Part shown: positions 35,936 to 46,857 of the stretch, piece after piece
How positions within the stretch are numbered: position 1 is the first letter of the stretch
Layout of the letters: each line of letters begins with the position of its first letter
NCBI GenBank assembly: GCA_026182355.1
Contig: JAPFBL010000223.1
Coordinates: forward strand, 372,001 to 436,000
Reading direction: 5' to 3'
Source: Hermatobates lingyangjiaoensis
Taxonomy: Eukaryota; Arthropoda; Insecta; Hemiptera; Hermatobatidae
Length of the DNA stretch: 64,000 bases
Position numbers and translations under genes: made by a program
The notes under the pieces: generated by a model
Told to the model about the DNA's origin: nothing
The model's input: only the letters and a program-made list of their open reading frames with translations
The model's database searches: none

Positions 35936-36089
35936 ACACTGTACTAATAATGGTGTTTTCTACTATTCTATAATTTCTAATTATAGTATTAGTATAATAC
36001 TATAATTGATATTTTGGAATACCAAGTATAATAGAATTTTTGATTCCGTCAAAGACGGGTACATTTGCTAGTCATATATATAAACATTT

Positions 36090-36255
36090 CACATAAACAC
36101 GTGAAATAACAATCAATGATCAAACCACAATACGAAATGGAAAAACAATTTTCAAACATAAAAAGTGGGTTTTTGACTCTGACGAACACCGCTTGTTACG
36201 GTTGAAATATCTTAGTCTTGTTTTCCTATTTCATATTGTGGTTTGATCTTTGATA
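36090..36255. repeat. palindrome, CTGACGAA family, partly deleted
   Basis: The outer arms (TTTCACATAAACACGTGAAA and ATCAATGATCAAACCACAAT) and the right-arm TGACTCTGACGAACACCGCT are present. The left arm lacks the matching middle. A (TA)n run follows at 36254-36271, then a further ATAAACACGTGAAA. Confidence 0.75.
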
Positions 36256-36529
36256 TATATATATATATATAAAACAAGATTTCATTATAAACACGTGAAA
36301 AAGCTATATTTACTTGGTTTAGACGTATATATGATTTCACGTTAAATTTCAAACAGAATTCTCGGTAGATGGTACGAATTTCGTAGATGTTACGAAAAAA
36401 CTAATAGCATTCTCACTTTTGTATAATTAGATATTTAGTGCAAAAAAAAAGATTTTCTGAAATCGTCATATGTACAATAAAGCCCAATCATTTTATTAAT
36501 CAGCACATCCTCTTTAAACGTGCTATTTT

Positions 36530-36849
36530 AGGTTAGGTTGCAGTGCCAGTCCCACAAGGGAACACATGTAGGCCAAGCATTGGCCCTTTGTGATACCACA
36601 CAATGAAGATTGATTCTACAGTGGGACTCCTAAATTTTGGCTAACTCAAATGTATTTAGAGTAGGGATCTTTAACGAGTAACTGACATCGTACAGGCTCG
36701 GGACCGACGGTTTAATGTCCTTCTCTGAGGGACGACGTGCTCAGATTTATTCACCTCCCGCGTGAATAAATCGAGGGCCAGGTGAGGATTGAATTCCGGT
36801 CCTATCAGTTCAAAGGTGAGCACGTAACCACTGAGCTAGCCTGGCCTCC
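36530..36849 (-). repeat. tRNA-derived SINE with 12-bp target duplication
   Basis: The copy is flanked by ACGTGCTATTTT at 36518-36529 and 36850-36861, an exact 12-bp duplication that fixes both ends. The head (GGAGGCCAGGCTAGCTCAGT) is on the right, on the minus strand. The 3' end on the left reads CTGCAACCTAACC. It is the best copy for defining the family. Confidence 0.92.
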
Positions 36850-37213
36850 ACGTGCTATTTTTGTTTGTACAATTTCATTACAATCGTCAAACGGTTTAAC
36901 CTGCATCAAATCCACAATCTTTCAGAGTCAATCAGAAGTCAAAAGTTTTATATTTTATTAGTTCACTTACGCTGTGCACACAGGGAAAGAGATTTTGCCA
37001 GTAAAAGTGGTTAAAGAAGGATAAAAAGTAAGAATCGTTATTAATTTCAATCGTTTAAATTACACATAGGCGATTTATCCTGTTTTCAATTGAATTATAA
37101 CAATCATAAAACATCAGTCAGTTACAAAACATCATACTTTGCTTTATGATTATGCCAAAACCAATCAATAATGGAGTAATTTAAGATATATTTATGACTG
37201 ATAATATTTAACA

Positions 37214-38357
37214 CTAGCAAATGTACCCGTCTTTGACCGAATCAAAAATGCTATTATACTTGGTATTCCAAAATACCATGCAATAGTATACCAATTATAG
37301 TATTATACTAATACTATAATTAGAAATTATAGAATAGTAGAAAATACCATTATTAGTACAGTGTTAAACAAATGCCTCTGTATACACCACATTTAGCTGT
37401 CTGTCCTTCAGGTTCATGAAAGAACAGTTGGAAACTCTGACTCTTGAGCAAGTAAACTACAGTTCGTTATGTGAGAAAAACTTGGTCTCGCTAACTTGAA
37501 TTCCTGCGTTAGATAAAGTTTCCCCTTGCCACTTAGTTAACGTTATTGCGAAATAGACTCTGACAGGACTTTGCAATCATTTCAACGGAAACAGATAGTG
37601 GCTCAGAATCAATGGTATGCATGGTATACACACAGACTCCCCAATACCCGTTGCACAGTTTTGGGGTACTCATGTTTCGTAACATGAAATTTGTTACTAC
37701 TACTAAATGCAGCATGATTGGTGCTCCTACTTTTAAGTTTTTGCTCATGATCAGGCAGTCCAGGAGAAAGAAATTCAGTTGGATAATGTACTGCTTCCTC
37801 CTCACTAATCACTCTACTGAACTGACCTGTAAGTTCTTTCCTCGGCATGATATAGCGAAAAAACTTGTTTGTTGACTTTTTCTGCCTGTTCAAATTAAGG
37901 TTTGAGAATTGCTCGTTCACAAAGCTATTTATTCTTAATAGATAATACAGCCTCAACTTTGGGAAACACTTTTTCAATGATGTCAAATACGTAATATATT
38001 CATATATATTGCAGTTAGAAAAATACAGCTTAAAGCCCCATAACTTCGCTTCTGTACTCAATTATCAATCTATTTAGAGCCTATATTTTAAGTTAGGCAT
38101 ACACAAATCTAGTGTCAAAATTTCAGCTCGCTACGTCTCATGGTTTACTTATGACAAACGTTTTTGCTTTAAACGTCTATAACTTCACTTCTACGTTGAA
38201 TTTCCAATCAATTCAGAGCCTATATTTTAAGTTAGACCTACTCAAATCTACTGTAAAAGTTTCAGCTTGATATGTCTTATGGTAGCTGAGTTTACTTGTG
38301 ACAAAGTTTTGCGGACAAACAGACAAACCGACAGACCAACCGACAGAAATTTTTAAA
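37214..38357 (-). mobile_element. Helitron copy, 5' truncated
   Basis: The 3' terminus CTAG lies at 37214-37217 followed by T on the minus strand, with a slightly mismatched hairpin (CGGTC-aaa-GACGG). The rest is collinear with 34669-36072 inverted, up to GACAAACCGACAG near 38340. The 5' TC edge is missing; a short TTAAAG repeat marks the break. Confidence 0.75.
37380..37860 (-). pseudogene. Helitron helicase C-terminal remnant
   Basis: Minus-strand frames give AVHYPTEFLSPGLPDHE, KVGAPIML, an extra HLVVVTNF, then MLRNMSTPKLCNG, which matches the helicase pattern NYPTEFLNSL..SGLPPH.L.LKVGAPIMLLRNL.PPKLCNG. The inserted residues and later stops mark it as dead. The 150-codon frame at 37609-38061 and the 90-codon frame at 37533-37805 are pieces of it. 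Confidence 0.75.
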
Positions 38358-38441
38358 GTTAAAGTTAAAGAAGTGCAAGAGGGTGGTAGGATGCTTTATA
38401 TAGGGGTGTGCACATTCTATTTCTCACTAATTCTGTGACTA

Positions 38442-39019
38442 CCGTCTTTTTCCGAAAATAAAACATCCCCTGAAAATAAGCCATAGTGTGATTCCTGGGA
38501 CTATTTCGACTATAATCCCTCCCCCAAAAATAAACCCTGGTTAAAATAATGTGAAAAATATATTTTTTTAAATAAATACTGTTGAATTTAGGTGGTACCT
38601 CTAGATTCCCTAATATTTCAGAGAATCCTTTCGAACAAAATATTCCAAGAAATTACTTCTTTAGCTAGTTGGTTACAGACAAGAAGTCTGTCTAAATTGT
38701 CTACTTAAACAAGAAGTATTCATTTAACGATAGTTATATTGCATTATATGGACGTAAGAGATTTAGACCAATGAATTTACAAGAAATGGATTTCGAGGAA
38801 AATCATAACAAAATTTAAAATTTGATAATTTATCACGATGTTCTGGAAGATGACATGACTGTAATTGAGTAAATTTAAATTTCTGTATATAAATAAGTAT
38901 TAAACAAAAATATATAAATCTACTTATTACATTTGAAGTCCTCCCCCGAAAATAAACCCTACACGTATTTTTGACCCAAAAAGAAAGTCAGAAAGTGCCT
39001 TATTTTCTGAAAACGATGG
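38442..39019. mobile_element. TA-flanked MITE, family 1, copy 2
   Basis: It starts CCGTCTTTTTCCGAAAATAA and ends ATTTTCTGAAAACGATGG, flanked by TA on both sides (38440-38441, 39020-39021). It is about 578 bp and collinear with 8048-8611. The right TIR is more diverged. Confidence 0.8.
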
Positions 39020-39354
39020 TATAAGGACTCACACAGCTGTGTGATTGTGCGCGGCACGCGGGAAAACCTGCGACTGTTCGTATTTTCCATCCTGTTGGAA
39101 AAGTATATAAACAGTTATTACTACAACTTTTTTAAATCAGTAGTTATAAATTATATTACTTTATGAGTTTTTATGGTAAAAAAGACATAGGCTATTGGGA
39201 AGTACATGTTACCTGATGGATATCAGGAATTGGCTGCAAAACATCGGATTGAAAACTCTGAATAAGAGTTAAGTTTATCAAACATTGTTCTGCACCAATA
39301 AAATTTATTTGTATGTAATACATTTTGGAATTTAATAGATTTTGTGTATTATAT

Positions 39355-39445
39355 AATGCAATTCTTTAAGGGGGTGGTGGAAAATCAAATTGTGTCCAAA
39401 GGAGGGGTTGGTTAAAAAAAAGTTTGAGAAACACTGGTTTAGATT
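39355..39445. mobile_element. hAT-like MITE right end
   Basis: GTTTGAGAAACACTGGTTTA is a typical hAT-type right terminus. A matching left end is not visible, so only this edge is called. Confidence 0.4.
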
Positions 39446-39769
39446 AAACTGAGGGCAGCCCTACCACGTCTGACCTACTGAGCTTCCCCACGTCCTTTCA
39501 AAATCACCATTGGCTATTAATGTCATTACTCAACGTCGAAATTGTCTTAAAAGACCTATCTCAGACTTCTATTGATTATAGGTACGGTTTGCCAGAAAAT
39601 CATTATCCTCTCCAGCATGATTACTCCGCAGCTTGGATACAGTATGGTCAAAGGTTTCAATCTCTTACAAACAAAGTCTCCATTCTTCCCATCATGTTAA
39701 TTGCGTCTTGCAAAAGTAGTAGTTAAGAAAACAAATGTCAATGAAATATTTATAACTATTACTGTTTGA

Positions 39770-39960
39770 CTCATTATAATGAAATTGTACCCCCAAAATA
39801 GAACTTTATAAAAGGATGAGCTAAATTTATTTTTTTCGAAATTACATATTCTTAAATGGGTGTTTTGGCACATTTTATGTTATAAGGAAATCTTGTTTTT
39901 TTTTCTCTAAACGGTTACATATACACGTATAAAATCATGTGATAAAACTTAATATAAAAT
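39770..39960. repeat. AT-rich interspersed repeat fragment
   Basis: It shares the AATGAAATTGTACCCCCAAA/AATAGAACTTTAT block with 9375-9720 and 44330-44760. It is strongly diverged. Confidence 0.4.
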
Positions 39961-40223
39961 TATTATATAACAAAAGAAAACAAATTATGATTTTCTCAAA
40001 AGACAATCCATTCATTATGTTACTTGTAGTATTTTATTACATTGACTAAGAAATTCTTTATCAAATTCGAGTTAAACATGAATTCTTGTTTTAAGATTAA
40101 TTACAAGAAATTTGAAGAAAAAATATTTTAATGATTTCACGTAATATGGAAGAACAATGAAATACTTAAACCTATATCAGTAATCGCAAACGTATATACA
40201 TATTTACATAAATATATAGCAAG

Positions 40224-40437
40224 ATCTCACAATAAACACGTGAAATAACAATCAATGATCAAACCACAATAAGAAATGAGAAAAAAAAGACTAAGAACTT
40301 TCAACCGTAGCAAGCGATCTTCGTCAGAGTCAAAAACCCAACTGACTCTAATGGGTTTTTGACTCTGACGAAGACCGCCTGCTACGGTTGAAAGATCTTG
40401 GTCTTTTTTTTCTTATTACTTATTGTGGTTTGATCAT
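40224..40437. repeat. palindrome, CTGACGAAGACCGC family
   Basis: Full arms with ATAAACACGTGAAATAACAA, AGACTAAGAACTTTCAACCG and the mirrored CTCTGACGAAGACCGCCTGC. The centre is CAAAAACCCAACTGACTCTA. Confidence 0.85.
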
Positions 40438-40574
40438 ATACATATATATATATGAATTTTAAACCATAATGGAAAAAAAATTTCTTTGCTTGCTCTCGGA
40501 TGACATATATTGATAAATATATCAAATTATATGTAATATCAAAACGTATATAAGGCCTCAAAGCACTTATTTCT

Positions 40575-40645
40575 GCTGTTTTACTTTTTACATTGTGGTT
40601 TAAACTTCATTGATTGCATCACGTGTTTATTTATTGTGATTTTTC

Positions 40646-40691
<46 letters not shown>
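40575..40691. repeat. palindrome-arm relative and (TA)n run
   Basis: The segment ending ATTTATTGTGATTTTTCTGC is the inverse of 26218-26260. It runs into a (TA)n of about 43 bp (40649-40691). CTGAAGACGAGGACATCGAA with ATATAGTAG follows at 40738. Confidence 0.7.
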
Positions 40692-40694
<3 letters not shown>

Positions 40695-40802
40695 GTTATC
40701 AGCCTTTGGAGCGATTCACATCTTTTCCTGAAGACGAGGACATCGAAATATAGTAGTGAGTTCAGTGATTTCTTTTCTATGTGTTCTTTTAAAAATTCTA
40801 GT

Positions 40803-40837
<35 letters not shown>

Positions 40838-41065
40838 GATTTCACATAAACACGTGAAACAACAATCAATGATTAAACCACAATAAGAATAGGAAAACAA
40901 GACTAAGATCTTTCAACCGTAACAAGCGGTCTTCGTCAGAGTCAAAAACCCAACTGAGTTGTCAGTTGTGTCAGTTGGGTTTTTGACTCTGACGAAGACC
41001 GCTTGTTACGGTTGAAAGATTTTAGTCTTGTTTTCCCATTCTTATTGTGGTTTAATCATTGATAT
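40838..41065. repeat. palindrome, CTGACGAAGACCGC family, inside (TA)n
   Basis: The arms are near-exact complements around CAACTGAGTTGTCAGTTGTG. (TA)n runs flank both sides (40807-40833 and 41062-41080). The arms carry CTCTGACGAAGACCGC and GGTTGAAAGA. Confidence 0.88.
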
Positions 41066-41099
41066 ATATATATATATATACCATGATAAACGGAAACGG

Positions 41100-41231
41100 T
41101 CCAGCAGGACAGATTACACTTAAAATAAACAGTGACACATAGACAGAAACATAAAAAAGGCTTATTACGGTCGAAATATTGAAAAGTGAGTCTTTTTTAT
41201 GTTTCTGTCTATGTGTCACAGTTTATTTTAA

Positions 41232-41269
<38 letters not shown>
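41100..41269. repeat. small palindrome (ACATAGACAGAAACATAAAA arms) and (TA)n
   Basis: Arms at about 41126-41158 and 41193-41233 are complementary; a (TA)n run follows at 41233-41269. The start (AAACGGTCCAGCAGGAC) resembles 33405 (AAACGGTCCAACGGAC). Confidence 0.75.
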
Positions 41270-41271
<2 letters not shown>

Positions 41272-41500
41272 ATGATCAAACCACAATAAGAAAATGGGAA
41301 AACAAGACTAAGATCTTTCAACTGAGTTGGGTTTTTGACTCTGACGAAGTCCGCTTGTTACGGTTGAAAGATCTTAGTCTTGTTTTCCCATTTTCTTATT
41401 GTGGTTTAATCATTGAATGTTTATGTTGAATCTTTATATATAAATTTCAACAAATTTCGACATAATACAAATTTCACGTGTTTATGTGAAATCTTTTTAT
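41269..41500. repeat. palindrome, CTGACGAAGTCCGC family
   Basis: The arms match AGAAAATGGGAAAACAAGAC and its mirror. The left arm lacks the CTGACGA segment, the right has it. Another outer right end (ACGTGTTTATGTGAAATC) lies at 41477. A partial left arm follows at 41544-41580. Confidence 0.8.
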
Positions 41501-41506
41501 ATATAG

Positions 41507-41543
<37 letters not shown>

Positions 41544-41604
41544 GATCAAACCGCATTAAGAAATGGGAAAACAAGACAAGATGCAAATATATATATATAT
41601 ATAC

Positions 41605-41652
<48 letters not shown>
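41499..41652. repeat. (TA)n microsatellite block
   Basis: Long AT dinucleotide runs, broken by a partial palindrome arm (ATGATCAAACCGCATTAAGA). Confidence 0.9.
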
Positions 41653-41656
<4 letters not shown>

Positions 41657-42255
41657 GATTAGCTCTACGTACAAGAACATTTGTATGATGGGAAAGTTGC
41701 AATCAAATTAAATTATAATTTATACACCATTCTAAACTAAAATACAATCTATACGTTGTACTTTCAACCTATCAAACTGCTGGACATATATTCTTTCTAT
41801 GTTTAAGAATTCTATTATTTTTGAGAAGTATTAAAATAGGAATGATACTTTATCATTCTCTATGACAATAGATGTAGTAACTTGTAAGCTATTCCATAGT
41901 AATTCAACAAATTTAAAATTCATTATTAGACATCGTCATTCTTCGAATATTACATGACTTTACGATATTACGAGTACATGTGTAATATTTCATTGAAAAT
42001 AATGAAAATTTGATCTATACTACTATGGTAGTTTTAAGATAAATAATATTCTTAAGTATAGCTATTACAAGCAAAAGAACAGATTCAGCTCATAAAATGT
42101 TCGTAGACTAAATAGAATAAATTCTAAAACATACAAAAATCAGCTTGGACTTCTTGTAAATAGAGGGGAATTTTGAGAAGGGATTATTGGATTAGGAATA
42201 ATATATAGATCTACTAACAAACAGTGCGGGTACTTTTAAAAAATTCGGAGGTGAT

Positions 42256-43356
42256 ACAAGGTATTCCAAAATATCATTAGAAATGATAAGAGTAGTAGAA
42301 AATATCATTATTAGTACAGTGTTAAGTAAGTGCCTCCGTATGCACTGCATAAGCTGTCGCCAATCAGGTTCATGAAAGAACAAACAGTTGGAACCTCTCA
42401 CCCTTGAGCAAGCAACTACAGTTAGTTGCTACAGATAGTAGCTTGGAATCAATGGTATTCATATTAAACACACACAACACACATACACACACACACAGAC
42501 ACACTAACACGTATCTGTGCAGAGCACGAACTCAGAGTTGTGTCCCGTTGCACATTTTCGGGGCACTCAAGTTTCGTAACATGAAATTTGTTACTGCTAC
42601 TAAATCGCAGCATGATTGGTGCTACAACTTTAAGTTTTTACTCATGGACAGGCAGTCCAGGTGAAAGATATTCAGAGTCAAGAAATTCAGTTATATAATA
42701 AACTGCTTCCCCATCACTAATCACTCTCTTTACTGACTTGTAAGTTCTTTTCTCAGCTTGATATATTACAAGAACTTGTTTGTTGATTTTTTCTGCCTGT
42801 TCAAATTAAGAGTTGAGAATTGGTCGTTCACAAAACTATTTATTCTTAATGGATAGTACATCCTCAACTCTGGGAAACACCTTTTCAATGATGTCAAATA
42901 CGCAATATATTCATATGCTCTGAGAGTTACTCGTTTACAAAGCCATTTATTCTGAATAGGTAGTAGATATTGAACTCAGAGAAACACAATAAGCTCTTGT
43001 TGGGAGCTTAAACGCAAATGAAATTAAAATCAACTAACAGTACCTACTTGCTACACCTGTATATTTTCAAAATAAACATATCCGTGAAGTTAACCAAACA
43101 CAGCTTAAATCTTCATAACTTCGCTCTACGTTGAATTTTGAATCCATTCAGAGCTTAGATTTTGATTTAGATATACAAAAATCTACTGTCAAAGTTTCAG
43201 CTGGCTATATCTTATGGTGGCTGAGTTTACTTGTCACAAAATTTTGCGGACAAACTGACAAACTGAAAGACAGATTTTCTAAGGATGGATTCGGTTTCTC
43301 TAATACATGAAACGTAAAGATAACTTGAAAGTAGTCAGTTATAAGCAATGTACAGA
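42256..43356 (-). mobile_element. Helitron copy, 3' truncated
   Basis: The 5' edge is TCTGTACATTGCTTATAACT at 43356, as in the plus copy at 34669. The left end begins within AGGTATTCCAAAATATC and lacks the hairpin and CTAG. A (CA)n run at 42469-42510 interrupts it. The ACATATTCAATATCTACTACC-type internal block is partly duplicated. Confidence 0.72.
42300..42720 (-). pseudogene. Helitron helicase C-terminal remnant
   Basis: Minus-strand reading gives LFFHEPDW followed by decayed YTEA-like text, and APIML followed by the inserted FSSSNKFHVTK segment seen in the other copies. Stops and a (CA)n insertion make it non-functional. Confidence 0.65.
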
Positions 43357-44329
43357 CAAAACCTTTGTTTTATTTACATAGATTAATTCAGAAACCTACA
43401 AATGAATTGGTACAATGCTATAAAATAATTCTTTTAAGAATAGAATATTAAATTGTGATCACTGGAAATTGTTATAAGCGTCTTTTATCGTTATAGTGAT
43501 ACTTATTGGCCAATAATTTATTAGAAACTCTAAATAATCATAGTTACGACAGGCAAGGATATGCAGGCTGCCTTGTTTTTATTAGCAGAACAGCTGATAC
43601 CGTCTTTGAAGTTTGGCCTCATGTTTTCTAAAACATAGTAAAAGGAGAAAGGTTTGGGTATAAACTCAGTTAAAACGATCCTTATACCATTCTCAAGGAC
43701 AAAGAAAACTGGTATCAAAGACCTTTTCATTACAAATACTAACATACAACTTACATGCACAACACTGGAGTTTTTTTTTATGAAAGGCTAAACTGTAAAT
43801 CTATAGCAGATTGTTTGGTTGAGATCACAAATGACCTGTTCTGCCGTGAGAGATTCCTTTTTTTTTCTTGAACTTGGGGTCATAACTGCACATCTACACT
43901 TTCTCTTTATGCTGATGTCATACGATTCATTGATTATTGAAAAAAAGGTAAATTAACTAGACTTAACAACGGATTACATACATAATGACCACATGTTCTA
44001 CGTCCAGTGTGGAAATGTTACATAACATTTTAGAAATTTGTAACAAAAAAGTGGACATCTACAGTCTACTGAGAATGTTTTTGAAAAAAAAAAGCCTCCT
44101 TGAGAGATGAAATGTTTAATAATTTGTCTTTTTGTTTTCCTGATTTATTATACTTCAAAAAAATAACGTTCTTTTCTCCTAAGCTATTAACTCTAAAGTC
44201 TTAAATCTTGGTATTATTATAGAAGCAGCAAAACCAACAACTTAAAAAACTCTTTACATTTTTTTAAAAAAAAAACTAAAAATATTTTTTTTTTTCAGTG
44301 ACATGCATGAATTTTGACTCATGATTAAA

Positions 44330-44760
44330 TCTGAAAGCTTGTGAGGAGAATACAAATCACACAGTTTGACCAATCAAAATGAAATTATACTTAAAAATAG
44401 AACATTATAAGGGAAATTAGTTGAGGTTTTTTTTTTCAAAATTCTGTTCTGTTTTCAGCAAAAAAAATTTTTTTACGCTAAACAGGTTATTAAAAAAAAA
44501 CAATGGAATTATACCAAAAAAATTGAACAAACAATAGCAATTTGTAAAAAAAAAATTATGAAATTTTGATTGCCGTAAAGATCAATAAAGCTATAAAAAC
44601 TGAATATTTTCCCTGTACTAATGGATCACCTGCTTTACTAGTGGGATTTGTTTCAATTTATTCACAGTCAATTGACTTAGAAACTTTTTAAGAAAATGAG
44701 GTGAAATAATATTGATGCTTACAGGTTAAATGAAAAACTTTGAAATGATTTAATGACTTT
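44330..44760. repeat. AT-rich interspersed repeat, longest copy
   Basis: It joins the blocks seen separately at 9375, 13560, 23895 and 39770 (AATGAAATTATACTTAAAAA, then TTTTACGCTAAACAGG). That shows they belong to one element. No TIR or coding frame was recognised. Confidence 0.5.
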
Positions 44761-44896
44761 GTATGAGATGTAGGAAGAATAAAATTCTTACATGTAAAAA
44801 ATCAACTCCATTCAAACATATAGTATCTGATGCTTTCCATGGTATGATGGATTTGTCTAACAAATGCTCTAATCATTAAATAAATGTAAGGTTTTT

Positions 44897-45987
44897 TCTG
44901 TGCATTGCTTAGAACTGACTCATTTCAAGTTATCTTTACGTTTTATATATTGGAGAAACCGGATACATCATTACAATAATTTCTATATATTTGTTTGTTT
45001 GTTCAAAACTTTAGTCACAAACAAACTCAGCCACCATAAGTCACAGCAATCTGAAACTTTGAAAGTAGATTTCTGTATGTTAAATACACACTTGCACACT
45101 AATTTGTGTAAGAATCATTTTAACTCAAAGGCTAAGATTTGAATTGATTGGAAATACAAAGTAGAAGCAAAATGAAGAACTTTTAAGCTACGTGGACCAG
45201 CTATTTGCCTAAGAACTTGTTTGTTGATTTTTTCTGCCTGTTCATTAGTGAATTTTCATTGCTCGTTCACAAAGCTGAAGCCAGTTATTCAGAATAGATA
45301 GCAGATCATGAACTCCGGGAAACGCCTTGTCAATAAGCTCTTGCTGGAAAAATAAACGCAAACGAAATTAAAATCAACTTAAAATATCTACTTGCTACAG
45401 CATCAAGCTCTTAAAAATATCTATTCAGGTAGGTATTTTAGCTGTAGCAAGTAGGTATTTTAAGTTGAGTTTAATTTCGTTTGCGTTCCAGCAAGAGCTT
45501 ATTGACAAGGCGTTTCCTGGAGTTCACGATCTGCTATCTATAACTGGCTTTGTGAACCAACAATGAACCTTCACTAATGAACAGGCAGAAAAGAATCAGC
45601 AAACAAGTTCTTAGGCAAATCAAGCCGAAGAAAGAACTTACTGGGTGTGGTACTGGAGAGTCTGTGTGTATTATTGAATCCGAGCAACTATGAATGTCTA
45701 TTCAAACGGTTGAAATTTTCCGTCACGTTTGATTCAAAATAAGTAGCAAGGGGAAACTATATCTACAGCAGGAATCGAAGTGAGTGAGTGTTGCTCAAGA
45801 ATCAGAGGTTCCAACTCTCTGTTCTTCTATGCATCCAAAGAACAGACAACTAATGTAATTTATACAGAGGCACTTACTTAAACACTGTACTAATAATATT
45901 TTTCTTCTATTCTATAATTTCTAATAATATTTTGGAATATCTCAGAATTTTTGTAAAATATCCGTCAGAGACGGGCACGTCTGCTAG
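44897..45987 (+). mobile_element. Helitron copy with internal inverted duplication
   Basis: It starts TCTGTGCATTGCTTAGAACT and ends with the hairpin CCGTC-aga-GACGG (45962-45974) and CTAG (45984-45987) before T. The segment 45205-45620 is an inverted duplication of the interior. A helicase remnant (45640-45880) lacks the KVGAP region. The terminal hairpin is kept although the loop sequence differs, with one compatible change. Confidence 0.75.
45205..45620. repeat. inverted repeat inside Helitron, arms about 200 bp
   Basis: AAGAACTTGTTTGTTGATTT through AAATTAAAATCAACTTAAAA is mirrored after a spacer at about 45420-45430. It suggests a rearrangement during or after transposition. Confidence 0.75.
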
Positions 45988-46107
45988 TCAATCTATATCT
46001 TACATCCTTTAACAAAACTTATATCAGGTGTAGATTGAATATTTGGTATTGTGGTAGGCTGGAATGGGACATGCGATTGGCGAGGATAGGTGGGTGTTCT
46101 CTTAAGC

Positions 46108-46534
46108 CAGAGTTTTCCAAACCTGGAGGCGCGGACTAAGTCTAAAGGAAGCCGCGAACATTAGTCACAGTGAACAATTTTCCAAAATTACTGCTAAAGT
46201 TTTTTATGTAAAAATGATTTTCTACAATGAAATCCAAATATCGAGCTCGTTTAGTTGTAGAAAAAGAGCTACGAGTAGCTATATCGTCACAAACACCAAG
46301 ATTTGATAACTTTGAAGTTTAAAATAAAAAAAAAAATCAAATTGACAAAAGACAAGCACATCCATCTCATTAAAAACAATAATAAAATATCGTTTTCCAT
46401 TAGTTTGTATGAATAAATTTTATGAGTAAAAATGTTTGCGTTTTTATTTTATGAAATCTTCAGAGGGGGCGAGGGCGCCAAATGATGAAATATTTTTAAG
46501 GGAGGCGTACTAACATCAAGTTTGGAAACCACTG
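46108..46534. mobile_element. hAT MITE with exact 8-bp target duplication
   Basis: Termini CAGAGTTTTCCAAACCTGG and AAGTTTGGAAACCACTG are inverted repeats. The flanks TCTTAAGC at 46100-46107 and 46535-46542 are identical. Length 427 bp; no transposase. Confidence 0.9.
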
Positions 46535-46784
46535 TCTTAAGCTAAGAATTTCAAGGAAACCAGATCTGACAATAACGTTAAAAGTAGATAAATCCTTTTA
46601 AGCAGATAATATATATTTTTTTTTCCTTTGTGTTACTTGAGTCCTGCAGTTACTTCTGAATATGTTTTTAAGTTAAAAAAAATATTCTACATATTTATTT
46701 CAATTACAACTAAAATCGAACCATTATAAATATTTCTATTAGAACAGCAAATCATAACTGGATATATATGAAATTGATACTTAC

Positions 46785-46857
46785 GATCCTGTTTCATCCC
46801 TCATTCTGATCCCTCCTGGACCAGGCGCCTTTGTATTCCCCACATAGAAATATGCAG
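46785..46857 (-). CDS. Skeletor-like gene, exon B (first DM13 domain)
   Basis: The 73-nt exon follows a CTGTTGCAG acceptor and ends at a GTAAGT donor. It encodes A (codon split with exon A), AYFYVGNTKAPGPGGIRMRD, then ETGS (the last codon split with exon C). This is the middle of DM13-1, matching the family pattern AAYFYVG....P...G..I.DE.GS. On the unspliced strand an ATG at 46894 is in frame with this exon (see findings), which could be an alternative start or chance. Confidence 0.94.

Larger units (their letters stand above)
34669..36072 (+). mobile_element. Helitron (non-autonomous), most complete copy
   Basis: It starts TCTGTACATTGCTTAGAACT, an edge shared by other copies at 43356 and 53615. 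It ends with a hairpin CCGTC-aaa-GACGG (36047-36059), 9 nt, then CTAG (36069-36072) followed by T. A 5' TC, a 3' hairpin and CTRR before T are the classic Helitron signature. The interior has a (CGGTTTGT)n stretch at 34755-34825, an internal duplication (34835-35120) and a dead helicase segment (35411-35935). No replication initiator domain is visible. Confidence 0.8.
32772..46784 (-). other. intron between exons B and C
   Basis: At 14 kb this is the longest intron in the window. It holds palindromes in (TA)n (32962-33766 and 40224-41660), four Helitron copies (34669, 37214, 42256, 44897), a SINE (36530-36849), a TA-flanked MITE (38442-39019), AT-rich repeats and a hAT MITE (46108-46534). Stretches 33800-34660, 41660-42240 and 43380-44330 show no nameable feature. 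Confidence 0.85.

Noticed and set aside
40224..41500. possible CRISPR-like array because of repeated blocks with spacers
   Set aside because: The blocks are palindromic mobile-element copies of unequal spacing separated by (TA)n in a eukaryotic intron. There are no short identical repeats with unique spacers.
43530..43760. 76-codon minus frame that at first looked like a transposase piece
   Set aside because: On reading it has no catalytic motif or match I can name.
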